The notes under the pieces are model-generated. The model was not told where the DNA came from. It saw nothing but the letters and a program-made list of their open reading frames with translations, and made no database searches. Of a stretch of DNA of 64,000 nt, positions 1 to 8,649 are shown one piece after another. The stretch comes from Marimicrobium sp913061115. Lineage in GTDB: Bacteria > Pseudomonadota > Gammaproteobacteria > Pseudomonadales > Halieaceae. A program made the position numbers and the translations under genes. Location: contig NZ_CP159826.1 in NCBI RefSeq assembly GCF_047729875.1, positions 2,542,001-2,606,000 of the forward strand, in the 5' to 3' direction. Position 1 is the first letter of the stretch. Each line of letters starts with the position of its first letter.

Positions 1-1335
1 CTGCCCTTCAATAGAGAGGAGCGTGATCTCGTTTACCGCAGAGCGCAGGGGCTGGACGACACCCAACCTTTCGGCACCGCACATGACATCACGCAAGCAG
101 GCTGGTTAGGCGCTGCACACTCGATCGCACCGACCGAGGTGCTCGAGGAATCTAAACGTGTGTTGATTGGTGGCGACCAGTGCACCCAACCCTACAATGC
201 TGCGCGCCTGAATTGCTCCGCCATGAGCTTCGGTGCACTCAGTGCCAACGCCATTATGGCAATCAACAAGGGCGCAAAGCTGGGCGGTTTCTACCATAAC
301 ACCGGCGAAGGAGGCTTCAGCCCCTATCATCGACAGGGTGGCGACATCGTCTGGCAGATCGGTACTGGCTATTTTGGCTGTCGCTTACCTGATGGCGGAT
401 TCGATTCAGAATCATTCAAAGCCTCAGCCACGCTTGACCAGGTCAAGATGATTGAAATAAAAGTATCACAGGGTGCAAAGCCATCTCATGGCGGCGTGCT
501 ACCCGCGGCCAAGGTATCGAGCGAAATTGCCCAAATCAGACTGGTCCCTATGGGTGAAGATGTGATCTCACCGCCTGGACACAGAGAGTTCAGCACCCCA
601 AAAGGTCTGCTGAATTTTGTGACTAAACTCAGGGAGTTGAGTGGCGGAAAACCCGTGGGCTTTAAATTGTGCATTGGTCGCAAGTATGAATTTTTAGCCA
701 TTTGTAAAGCCATGCTCGAGACCGGCATTACGCCCGACTTCATCACAGTCGATGGCGCCGAGGGAGGCACCGGCGCAGCACCAGTAGAGTTCAGCAATCG
801 ACTAGGGGTTCCCTGTCTGGAAGGCACAAACTTCGTGCACAACTGCCTAGTCGGCACGGGCCTGCGTGGAAAAATTCGCATCATTTCGTCGGCAAAGACA
901 GCAACTGGCTTTGACATAGTCACCAAGTTGGCGATTGGCGCTGACGCTGTTAATGCAGCCCGCACCATAATGCTGGCGCTAGGCTGCCTTCAATCTCAGG
1001 CCTGCAACACCAACAAATGTCCTACCGGTATCGCCACGCAGGATCCAGTGCGCGGAAAGGCATTGGACGTAGAGAGTCGACACAAGCGGGTTGCCAGTTT
1101 TCAGCAGCGCACACTGCGGTCAGCCTTCGAAATCATCGGCGCAATGGGTCTTGACGACCCCAAAAAAATGTTTCCTCATTTGATCTGGCGGCGCGGCGCA
1201 AATGGCATCAACCAACATTTTGACGACGTTTTTCCACCTCTTGCAGCGAATGTTTTATTGAGTGATGTTGTGCCAGACGACTGGGCCCGCGACTGGGAAT
1301 TAGCTTCGGCCGATACGTTTGCGCCTCAGTTGTGA
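1..1335 (+). CDS. FMN-binding glutamate synthase-family protein (5' end cut by window)
   Basis: The frame is open from base 1 and stops at TGA 1333-1335, so the start lies upstream of the window. The visible ~444 residues match the FMN-binding central domain of glutamate synthase large subunits. They contain the glycine-rich GAEGGTGAAP loop (about 751-780) and, near the C-terminus, three cysteines (codons at 985, 1003, 1018; C-x5-C-x4-C followed by PTGIATQ) in the place of the 3Fe-4S cluster of GltB. Stand-alone proteins of this family lack the amidotransferase and beta subunits, so the real substrate is unknown. It probably acts in the cytoplasm as an FMN/Fe-S oxidoreductase. An internal GTG at 139 is unlikely to be the start because family sequence continues upstream of it. 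Confidence 0.9.
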   Translation: MPFNREERDLVYRRAQGLDDTQPFGTAHDITQAGWLGAAHSIAPTEVLEESKRVLIGGDQCTQPYNAARLNCSAMSFGALSANAIMAINKGAKLGGFYHNTGEGGFSPYHRQGGDIVWQIGTGYFGCRLPDGGFDSESFKASATLDQVKMIEIKVSQGAKPSHGGVLPAAKVSSEIAQIRLVPMGEDVISPPGHREFSTPKGLLNFVTKLRELSGGKPVGFKLCIGRKYEFLAICKAMLETGITPDFITVDGAEGGTGAAPVEFSNRLGVPCLEGTNFVHNCLVGTGLRGKIRIISSAKTATGFDIVTKLAIGADAVNAARTIMLALGCLQSQACNTNKCPTGIATQDPVRGKALDVESRHKRVASFQQRTLRSAFEIIGAMGLDDPKKMFPHLIWRRGANGINQHFDDVFPPLAANVLLSDVVPDDWARDWELASADTFAPQL

Positions 1336-1480
1336 GTGCATTCCTCTGGTGTCATTCTATTTTAGTGTTTAGCGTCTTGGACATTGCATAGGCACTGGCG
1401 AGAGAACCTATCAAACGTGACGCGGTGGAGGGGACATTGTTTAATGGGCATTGCGATCAGCGCTCGATGAAAATACCCCT

Positions 1481-2578
1481 CTAGCTGACTTTTACCACCA
1501 GCTTTCCGAAATTTTGACCGGAAAAAAGACCGAGAAATGCCTGTGGCGCATTTTCCAGACCATCGACAATATCCTCTCGGTATTTAATTTTCCCCGCGGC
1601 AAGCCAATTGCTCATGTCGCCGATAAAAGCCGGAATACGGTCACGGTAGTTGCTCACAATAAAGCCCTGCATTTTCAGGCTGCGCTGTAGAATAAGCCCT
1701 TGAAGCAGCGACATGCGGTCAGGCCCGGAAGGCAACTCGGTCAGATTGTATTGTGAAATCAAACCGCAGATCGGCACCCGTGCAAAATTATTGAGCAGCG
1801 GCATGACCGCTTCCCAAGAACTGCCACCCACGTTTTCGAAATAGACATCAACACCATCCGGACAGGCCGTGGCCAACTGAGCTGCCAAATCATCGTCATA
1901 GTGACTCACACAGGCGTCGTAACCCAACACGTCTACTGCATAGGCACACTTCTCTTTCGCACCCGCAATACCCACCACACGACAGCCTTTGAGTTTTGCA
2001 ATTTGGCCTACCACCGAGCCCACCGCTCCGGTTGCGGCAGCCAACACTACCGTGTCCCCAGGTTTAGGTTGGCCAATATCGAGTAATCCTACATATGCGG
2101 TCAGCCCTGGCATGCCAAGCACACCCAGTGCGTAAGAGGACGGGACAATACGCGGATCAAGTTTGGTTAAATCACTGCCGTCAGACAACGCATAGTCCTG
2201 CCAACCCGCATAGGCCGTTACCAGGTCACCCACCTCAAAAGCAGCATTGTTAGAGCGGGTCACTTGGCTCACCGTGCCCCCGACCATCACGTCACCTAAC
2301 TCAACTCTGTCCGCGTAACTTTTACCCGCGTTCATCCTGCCTCGCATATAAGGATCCAGCGATAGAAACCGGGTCTGGAGTAGCACCTGACCGTCCTGCG
2401 GCACAGGTACGGGTAATGTTTCCAGCTTAAAATCGTCTTTCGTCGGCATACCGACAGGGCGCGCAGCCAGCACAATCCTGCGATTGACCGGAGGCCCAGC
2501 TGCTTGGACCGGATTTAGCGCCAGTGCACTCAACGCAGTGAGAGAAGCGAGGGTAAAATTACGGCGATTAAGATCCAT
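1481..2578 (-). CDS. NADP-dependent MDR-family oxidoreductase with Tat-like leader
   Basis: 365 residues, ATG at 2578. From about residue 30 it matches the zinc-independent medium-chain dehydrogenases of the leukotriene B4 12-hydroxydehydrogenase / CurA type: the DPYMRGRM segment, the Rossmann motif ATGAVGSVVGQ, and a C-terminal NFGKLVVKV ending typical of the family. These enzymes reduce alkenal/enone double bonds with NADPH in the cytoplasm. The odd part is the N-terminus: NRRNFTLASL followed by an alanine/leucine-rich stretch ending near VQA, which looks like a twin-arginine signal peptide. Export of an NADPH enzyme would be unusual, so either the leader is not processed or the cofactor is carried in folded form. 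It stands alone, convergent with the preceding gene. Confidence 0.9.
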   Translation of the reverse strand: MDLNRRNFTLASLTALSALALNPVQAAGPPVNRRIVLAARPVGMPTKDDFKLETLPVPVPQDGQVLLQTRFLSLDPYMRGRMNAGKSYADRVELGDVMVGGTVSQVTRSNNAAFEVGDLVTAYAGWQDYALSDGSDLTKLDPRIVPSSYALGVLGMPGLTAYVGLLDIGQPKPGDTVVLAAATGAVGSVVGQIAKLKGCRVVGIAGAKEKCAYAVDVLGYDACVSHYDDDLAAQLATACPDGVDVYFENVGGSSWEAVMPLLNNFARVPICGLISQYNLTELPSGPDRMSLLQGLILQRSLKMQGFIVSNYRDRIPAFIGDMSNWLAAGKIKYREDIVDGLENAPQAFLGLFSGQNFGKLVVKVS

Positions 2579-2819
2579 GGGGCTGCCTCTTGTTGTTAAA
2601 TAGCATCAGATTAACCGTAGACCTGTATCGACCGGTTGTCTAGGCTATGGCGAGGATAGCGCATATTCAGTCGGGCAGAAAAGGAATGCAATAGGTCGTC
2701 TACAGATCGCCACAAATCCGTAAAATTTAAACCGACTGAAGCATTTAACAAGCGTGGACTAGCATGGGCCTCAGTAAGTTAAGTACACTGTATGACGATA
2801 TCCGTTGGAGACAATAAAC

Positions 2820-4556
2820 ATGTACGATCTAGTAATCCGTAATGCAAACATAGTCGATGGTACGGGCCTACCCGCATTTTCTGGTGACCTCGCCATCAAT
2901 AATGGCAAGATCGCTGCAGTGGGCGATGTCAAAACCAAAGGCAAAAAAGAAATCGATGCCCAGGGCAAATTGCTGACCCCAGGCTGGGTGGATGTGCACT
3001 CTCACATGGACGGACAGGCCACTTGGGACCCCCTTTGCAGCCCCGCTGCGAACCACGGCATTACCACTCTGATCATGGGTAACTGTGGTATTGGTTTTGC
3101 GCCCTGCGAGCCCAATGCAGACGCTCAAGGTCGCCTGATCACAGTGGTTGAGGACGTGGAAGACATTCCCGGCGCTGCGCTGCATGAAGGTGTGAAATGG
3201 GATTGGGAAACTTTCCCTGAATATCTCGATGCTGTCGAAAAATTCCCGCGCGCCATCGATGTCGGTGCTCAGGTGCCTCACTGTGCTGTAAGAACCTATG
3301 TGATGGGTGAACGTGGCGCCAAAAATGAGATAGCAACGCCTGCAGATGTCAGCGCTATGGCAGCCATTGTCAAAGAAGGTATCGAATCCGGTGCTATCGG
3401 GTTCACCACATCACGCACCGAACTGCACACCACTGGCGGCGACCAGGCCATGCCGGGAACCTATGCCGACGAAGCTGAGCTACTCGGCATTGGCAAAGTC
3501 ATTGGCGAACTGGGCGGCAAGGGTATCTTCGGCCTAGTATCTGACTTCCATAACTGGGAGCAGGAAATGGACTGGATGAAGCGGCTGTCGGTCGACAATA
3601 ACTGCCAGATTAATTTCGTGCTTTTTTTCCGTGAAGAGGCGGACTGGGATCGTGTCCTCAAGCAGCTGGACTACTGTCGCCAGGCCAATGCTGAGGGCGC
3701 CCAACTGATTCCTCACGTTGGCGCTCGTCCGGTGAACATCTTGCTTAGCTGGGACGGCACCATCAACCCGTTCAGCTTTCATGCCAACTATGGCCCTCTC
3801 TCAGTCATGTCCCATGAGGATCGCTTAGCTGAACTGCAAAAACCTGAAGTCCGCGCTGCCATTGTCGCTGAGGACTTGCCGCTAATGGGCGATTCGTTTA
3901 TGGATACCATCATCGGCGGCTATGACAAATTGTATCCTTTAGGTAATCCGCCGAACTATGAGCCGGCCCCCGAAGACAGCATTGCAGCCAAAGCGGCAGA
4001 GGCTGGCGTGTCTCCGCAAGAATTCTGCTATGACCTGATGATGCAGGACAGCGGAAAAACGGTCGTGTACTTTCCCTGCTTTGGCTACGGCGCGAATGAT
4101 CTCAGTCGACAGGTTGAACTGCTAGAGGATAGCAGCACCGTTATCTCTCTCGCAGATACCGGTGCGCACTGCGGCGTATTGTGCGACGCCAGCATTCCTA
4201 CCCAGATGCTCAGCTATTATGTACGTGACCGCGAGCGCGGCCATCGCCTGAAACTCGAAGATGTTGTCAAGATGCAGACCTTTGACACCGCGCGCTGCGT
4301 AGGTCTTGAAGATCGCGGTACGCTGGAAGTCGGTATGAAAGCTGACCTTAACTTGATCGACTTCGAGACGTTACAACTGGAATCACCGCAAATTATTTAC
4401 GACCTCCCTGCGGGCGGACGACGCATGTTCCAAGGTGCAAGTGGATATATCGCCACCATCGTCAATGGTGAGATCATCATGGAGAATGGCAAACACACAG
4501 GAGCCGTGCCCGGCGCGCTAATCCGAGGTGCCCAGCCCGCGCCAAAAGCGGCCTAA
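2820..4556 (+). CDS. N-acyl-D-amino-acid deacylase-type amidohydrolase
   Basis: 578 residues. ATG 2820 is chosen because GGAG at 2807-2810 sits nine bases upstream; a TTG at 2805 overlaps that site. It has the layout of amidohydrolases of the D-aminoacylase/dihydroorotase type: a small beta domain at the N-terminus (MYDLVIRNANIVDG), the metal-binding VDVHSHMDG around residue 58-66, GNCGIGFAP further on, and a C-terminal beta segment with the ADLNLID motif. The family hydrolyses N-acyl-D-amino acids or related cyclic amides with zinc in the cytoplasm. The exact substrate cannot be read from sequence. The isomerase-like gene downstream on the same strand (122 bases away) may be co-transcribed. 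Confidence 0.9.
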   Translation: MYDLVIRNANIVDGTGLPAFSGDLAINNGKIAAVGDVKTKGKKEIDAQGKLLTPGWVDVHSHMDGQATWDPLCSPAANHGITTLIMGNCGIGFAPCEPNADAQGRLITVVEDVEDIPGAALHEGVKWDWETFPEYLDAVEKFPRAIDVGAQVPHCAVRTYVMGERGAKNEIATPADVSAMAAIVKEGIESGAIGFTTSRTELHTTGGDQAMPGTYADEAELLGIGKVIGELGGKGIFGLVSDFHNWEQEMDWMKRLSVDNNCQINFVLFFREEADWDRVLKQLDYCRQANAEGAQLIPHVGARPVNILLSWDGTINPFSFHANYGPLSVMSHEDRLAELQKPEVRAAIVAEDLPLMGDSFMDTIIGGYDKLYPLGNPPNYEPAPEDSIAAKAAEAGVSPQEFCYDLMMQDSGKTVVYFPCFGYGANDLSRQVELLEDSSTVISLADTGAHCGVLCDASIPTQMLSYYVRDRERGHRLKLEDVVKMQTFDTARCVGLEDRGTLEVGMKADLNLIDFETLQLESPQIIYDLPAGGRRMFQGASGYIATIVNGEIIMENGKHTGAVPGALIRGAQPAPKAA

Positions 4557-4678
4557 TAGAACGGCTCAATGCTGAATACCAGCGCCAACCTGCGTCTGAA
4601 CATGACGGGCGCAGAGTTCGACCCGGCTCTTCAGTCCGCACGGTATCGCACCGCTATTATTAGGACAGGGAAACACTC

Positions 4679-5269
4679 ATGCGTAAAACATTGGATTTCT
4701 ACTTTGACTTCGGCAGCCCCACGGCCTATCTGGCGCACAAGCGGCTCGGTCAATTGGCTGCGCTGTACCCTCTGGATGTGACCTACAAACCAATGCTGCT
4801 CGGCGGTGTATTCAAGGCCACCGGCAACACTTCCCCGGTAGCCATTCCGGCAAAGGGGCACTACATGATGGCGCACGATCTACCGCGTTTTGCACATCGC
4901 TATGGTGTGGAGTTGAATCCCAACCCCTACTTTCCGATCAACACCCTAAACCTGATGCGGGCTGCCATCGCTGCCCAGCGTCTCGATTGTGCGCAGACCT
5001 TTATCAATGCCATGTATGACGCGGTGTGGGTGCAGGGGAAAAACATGGGCGACACAGAAGTCGTCGTAGCCGCGCTGACGGCACATGCACTGGATGCACA
5101 GGCGCTGCTGGCCTTGTCCCAAGATCCGGAGGTAAAGACAGAGCTCATCGCCAATACCGAGGCGGCTGTCGCACGCGGCATCTTTGGTACGCCAACATTC
5201 TTCATGGAGGACCAGATGTACTTCGGCCAGGACCGCCTGGATTTTGTAGAAGAGGCACTGCGCCACTAG
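4679..5269 (+). CDS. 2-hydroxychromene-2-carboxylate isomerase / DsbA-like (GST kappa) protein
   Basis: 196 residues, ATG 4679 with an AGGACAGGG site just upstream. The N-terminus (LDFYFDFGSPTAYLA) is the hallmark of the HCCA isomerase / kappa-class glutathione transferase branch of the DsbA thioredoxin fold: a serine replaces the catalytic cysteine pair in the FDFGSPTAY loop. The C-terminal GIFGTPTFF supplies the cis-proline loop. Members use glutathione to isomerise 2-hydroxychromene-2-carboxylate in naphthalene breakdown, but many homologues sit outside any aromatic pathway, as here, and their substrate is unknown. Confidence 0.9.
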   Translation: MRKTLDFYFDFGSPTAYLAHKRLGQLAALYPLDVTYKPMLLGGVFKATGNTSPVAIPAKGHYMMAHDLPRFAHRYGVELNPNPYFPINTLNLMRAAIAAQRLDCAQTFINAMYDAVWVQGKNMGDTEVVVAALTAHALDAQALLALSQDPEVKTELIANTEAAVARGIFGTPTFFMEDQMYFGQDRLDFVEEALRH

Positions 5270-5311
5270 CAACGGGTATTACTTGACCACAACTGGCGCC
5301 CTATACCGGGC

Positions 5312-5800
5312 TTATAAGAGCTTTTGATAATGTTCAGCAGTGAAGCCCCGATACTGCATAAAGCGAGCGCGTCGAGCTTTCTCTTTTATATCACTGGGCG
5401 CTAGAGCACCAAATTTCTTAAGTATCACCTCAGACGCGGCAGCGAACCAGTCAACCTGTAACGCTTTCATTGCAGCGGCAACATCAAGGCCTGACGCTCC
5501 CCGCTCCCGCAGTTCCTCACGCACGCGCACAGGACCGTAACCGCGACCGATGCGCTGTCGGGCATAACTTTCAGCAAAGCGCAGATTGCTCTGCAGATTC
5601 TGACCGGTGAGGCGAGCAATCTGCTCATCAATCATTGAATCATCAGGAAACCGACGTTTCAGTTTATTACGCAGCTCACGCACCGAGTGTTCTCGACGCG
5701 CCAACAGGTTCATCGCAGCCAAGCGAACATCCGCTGGCGTTATTTCAGCGCTCGCCGCCTCCTCCGCTTGGTTGCTTTCTAGTGAAGGGTCTTCAGACAT
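5312..5800 (-). CDS. recX: Regulatory protein RecX
   Basis: 162 residues, typical RecX size. It contains the tandem three-helix repeats of the family, with the segments RREHSVRELRNKL, IARLTGQNLQSNLRFAESYARQR and GYGPVRVREEL. RecX binds along or caps RecA filaments and damps strand exchange. It lies 92 bases downstream of recA on the same strand, the usual arrangement, and is probably expressed by read-through of the LexA-controlled recA transcript. The first ~20 residues are acidic and not conserved. Confidence 0.96.
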   Translation of the reverse strand: MSEDPSLESNQAEEAASAEITPADVRLAAMNLLARREHSVRELRNKLKRRFPDDSMIDEQIARLTGQNLQSNLRFAESYARQRIGRGYGPVRVREELRERGASGLDVAAAMKALQVDWFAAASEVILKKFGALAPSDIKEKARRARFMQYRGFTAEHYQKLL

Positions 5801-5892
5801 GATAGGAACAGGCGCCGAGAGCTGGAGAGAGATAAGCGGGACCTCGGCACCTGTGATAAATGTTCAAAAATAATACTGCGACCAGAGTATCG

Positions 5893-6948
5893 CTACTTCA
5901 GCGCAGTTTCCTCGGTGTTTTCCGCAACATCAGCAGAAATTGCAGCCTTCTCCGGCGTAGTTGGCGTCAGCATTTGCGCGCGGATCTGATCTTCGATTTC
6001 ACGAGCGACTGCAAGATTGTCGCCTAGGAACTTGGCGGCATTGGCCTTGCCCTGCCCGAGCTTGTCGCCCTTGTAGGCATACCAGGCGCCGGACTTTTCC
6101 ACCAGGTTCAACTTCACACCCCAGTCGACCACCTCACCCATCCGATAAATACCATGACCATACATGATCTGAAATTCTGCCTGTTTAAAGGGTGGCGACA
6201 CCTTATTTTTCACCACCTTCACTCGCGTTTCGTTGCCTATTACTTCATCGCCATCCTTGACCGCGCCAATACGGCGAATATCCAGACGTACAGATGAGTA
6301 GAACTTCAGAGCATTACCACCGGTGGTGGTTTCCGGACTACCAAACATCACTCCGATTTTCATACGAATCTGGTTGATAAAAATAACCAGACTGTTGGTC
6401 TGCTTGATGGCAGCCGTCAACTTTCGCATCGCCTGACTGAGCAACCGCGCCTGCAGACCCACATGAGAAGCACCCATCTCACCTTCGATCTCAGCCTTGG
6501 GCGTCAATGCCGCCACTGAATCGATGACCAACACATCAACCGCGCCGGAACGCACCAACATTTCTGCGACTTCCAGTGCCTGTTCGCCTGTGTCAGGCTG
6601 AGAGAGAAGCAGTTCATCCATCTGCACACCCAGCTTCTCAGCATAGGCGGGATCTAATGCGTGTTCGGCGTCAATAAAGGCGGCGGTGCCGCCCATCTTC
6701 TGGGCCTCGGCAATCACCTGCAGGGTCAATGTTGTCTTACCAGAAGACTCGGGGCCATAAATCTCACAAATACGCCCCCTAGGCAGGCCACCGATGCCCA
6801 AAGCAATATCCAACCCCAATGAACCGGTAGAGATGGCAGGAATAGCCACATGCTCCCGGTCTCCCATGCGCATGACAGTGCCTTTACCGAACTGTCGTTC
6901 AATCTGGCTCAGTGCTGCGTCCAGTGCTTTTCCCTTGTTAGCGTCCAT
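5893..6948 (-). CDS. recA: Recombinase RecA
   Basis: RecA, the DNA strand-exchange ATPase and LexA co-protease. The start is placed at ATG 6948 (MDANKGKALDAAL), giving 351 residues, the normal family length, with a GAGAGG ribosome site just upstream; the frame stays open to 6978, but those extra ten residues are not family sequence. Visible motifs: Walker A GPESSGKT at residues 65-72, the VIDSVAALTP Walker B strand, the QAMRKL and NSLVIFINQIRMKIG segments (loop L1/L2 region), and an acidic C-terminal tail that modulates DNA binding. An SOS operator lies about 105 bases upstream. Confidence 0.99.
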   Translation of the reverse strand: MDANKGKALDAALSQIERQFGKGTVMRMGDREHVAIPAISTGSLGLDIALGIGGLPRGRICEIYGPESSGKTTLTLQVIAEAQKMGGTAAFIDAEHALDPAYAEKLGVQMDELLLSQPDTGEQALEVAEMLVRSGAVDVLVIDSVAALTPKAEIEGEMGASHVGLQARLLSQAMRKLTAAIKQTNSLVIFINQIRMKIGVMFGSPETTTGGNALKFYSSVRLDIRRIGAVKDGDEVIGNETRVKVVKNKVSPPFKQAEFQIMYGHGIYRMGEVVDWGVKLNLVEKSGAWYAYKGDKLGQGKANAAKFLGDNLAVAREIEDQIRAQMLTPTTPEKAAISADVAENTEETALK

Positions 6949-7053
6949 AGTGGCCTCTCTCATTTTGCGAATACTCAACTGATTCTCGTTTAGTTTACCG
7001 GGTTAACTCCGGCCCCGCCTGCGGCAGACCTCGTTTGGCTGCCAGCAAAACTA

Positions 7054-7069
7054 CTGTATATATAATCAG
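7054..7069 (-). promoter_or_regulatory. LexA (SOS) box of recA
   Basis: The 16 bases have the form CTG-N10-CAG with an all A/T core, closely matching the gammaproteobacterial LexA operator (CTGT-N8-ACAG); one outer base pair departs from the consensus. It lies in the recA leader region and overlaps the -10 element proposed for recA, as expected for LexA repression. Nothing else nearby reads away from it: the next gene (GST) ends at 7183 on the same strand. Confidence 0.9.
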
Positions 7070-7090
7070 TTGTTTAAAATAGGATTGCAA
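7062..7090 (-). promoter_or_regulatory. Proposed sigma-70 promoter of recA
   Basis: Read on the minus strand: TTGCAA at 7090-7085 as -35, a 17-base spacer, and GATTAT at 7067-7062 as -10. The -10 falls inside the LexA box. Spacing is ideal, hexamer matches are moderate. The transcript would carry a leader of roughly 100 bases before recA. Confidence 0.6.
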
Positions 7091-7182
7091 GCCCTAAAAG
7101 TCACTAAATGCGATCATTTGGCAAGCATGAAAATAACCCGCCTGAATAATCGACAGGTCATTTTCTCAGCAATCTATTGTGC

Positions 7183-8373
7183 TCAGACGGCGCTGTCCGG
7201 ACTGAAGGTAATACCCGCATCGGGCAGAAGTTCCTGCTCCAAAGACTTCCGGTCCTGCACATCAAGAGCCTGCCAGCTTTCCTTCAACTCCCGCCAGACG
7301 CGCACTTGGAAGGTTTTCGCAACAGCGCGGAACGGATGCCCCAGGAGATGTCCGTCGTAAAGCGCACGATGACGATCGAACGCCGCCTCGTTAAACACGG
7401 TTTCGCCATCGGCTACAGCGTCTTCGTAAGCCTTTTCGTTCTGCCGCATCAGCGCGACAAACGTACTGGTGATGATGCGCAGCAGGGGTTTCAGGCTTGA
7501 GGTCAGTGCTAAACCTGCTCTACCCTGCTCACCCTGTCGGCCGTCGCGGATAGCACATAGCCAGCGAAAGGTGTTCGGCGCCAACAACTCCAGCTGCGCA
7601 ATAGCCTGCGGGTCAACCAGGTTCATGCCCAGCTGACCGTAGGCGCTGGCATCCGCCAGCGTAAAACGCCCCCCTAACAGATAAGGCTGATTAGCCAGCA
7701 GGTGTTCCATGGCTGCCAGATAGCGACGCCATGCCCCGTCCAGCAGCGCGTGCGTCGGTGGAAAACCCGGCCGTGAGGGCGGTGTTCTGTCTCTGGCAAC
7801 ACCCGCGTCGTAACCCTGGGGCGCGACGCTGAACAGGTAGGGGCAGCGCGATATCTGGCGTCGATACAAACGGCGTGCAAGGAGCGGTTCAAAGCCCGGC
7901 GGCAATAGTCGACGAAATTCCCGGGCTGTCATCTTACCCATGGGCGTGGTCTGGGCCGAACCCACCCAACGCATGTGGTGCACCATGTATAGGCCAAATT
8001 CGTCAAAGGCCTCGTCGATCAATTGGCAAATGAAAGCCAGCCTCGGATCCTGCGGAATCAGCAGGCTCGTCTGACGTCCCGGATCCTGATCCAGGTGGTG
8101 CGCCATAGCCGATGAATCATAGTAAAACGTTTTGCCATTGTGTGTATAAAACGGGACCGCAGGGTACTCGTCAAACTCAGCGGACATCGCAGGAAACCGT
8201 TGGATTGTGCCGCGGCGCTTTGCCACTTCCAGACGCAGAATCATAGACAGGGCAGACCTGCGACCGGCCTGTTGCGGCCAGCGCTCCCAGTCATGTCCAG
8301 TGAAGTCCAGTAGCGACTGCATCTTCAACTGATAAGGTGACGCCGCCAAGCCCCACAGAATACATTTTTTCAT
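7183..8373 (-). CDS. Glutathione S-transferase-like protein
   Basis: 396 residues, ATG 8373. The N-terminal ~90 residues carry a thioredoxin-type GST fold (CILWGLAASPYQLKMQSLLDFTG, then YPAVPFYTHNGKTFYYDSSAMAHHLD with the cis-Pro and the D-S-S glutathione-binding turn). A helical C-terminal half with LLGGRFTLADASAYGQLGMN follows, the conserved GST helix with its N-capping T/D pair. It is about 150 residues longer than ordinary GSTs; the extra sequence is spread through the helical part. The physiological substrate is unknown. It occupies the place upstream of recA where cinA is often found. Confidence 0.8.
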   Translation of the reverse strand: MKKCILWGLAASPYQLKMQSLLDFTGHDWERWPQQAGRRSALSMILRLEVAKRRGTIQRFPAMSAEFDEYPAVPFYTHNGKTFYYDSSAMAHHLDQDPGRQTSLLIPQDPRLAFICQLIDEAFDEFGLYMVHHMRWVGSAQTTPMGKMTAREFRRLLPPGFEPLLARRLYRRQISRCPYLFSVAPQGYDAGVARDRTPPSRPGFPPTHALLDGAWRRYLAAMEHLLANQPYLLGGRFTLADASAYGQLGMNLVDPQAIAQLELLAPNTFRWLCAIRDGRQGEQGRAGLALTSSLKPLLRIITSTFVALMRQNEKAYEDAVADGETVFNEAAFDRHRALYDGHLLGHPFRAVAKTFQVRVWRELKESWQALDVQDRKSLEQELLPDAGITFSPDSAV

Positions 8374-8649
8374 GTGTCAACATTTCCCTCCGTTCCGCAA
8401 AGGACACTGACATTGTGCACCCGCCGATACCCATGATGTAGCGCACGATCGCACCGCTCGCTCTCTGCAAAATAAGACAAAACCACAGAGCATGCCTATC
8501 AGCCCGGTGCTTTTTAACGACCCATTCACGGGAGAGGGCGACACAGTCCGCTTCAAAGAAATACTCTCCGGATTGATGGGGAGCCTGCAAAAGGCAGATA
8601 GCTTTAGCCACATATTGGCACACAATAATGTCCGGCATCCGGGGTAACG

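Noticed and set aside
139..1335. GTG at 139 as the real start of the first gene
   Set aside because: The frame is open to base 1 and the upstream translation matches the family (FGTAHDITQAGWLGAAHSIAP), so the gene is cut by the window edge.
5270..5311. Bidirectional terminator between the isomerase gene and recX (GCCC...GGGC)
   Set aside because: Stem of only four base pairs and no T-run on either strand.
8291..8638. 115-codon minus-strand ORF overlapping the start of the GST gene
   Set aside because: Overlaps a recognised gene by 83 bases in another frame and has no family features.
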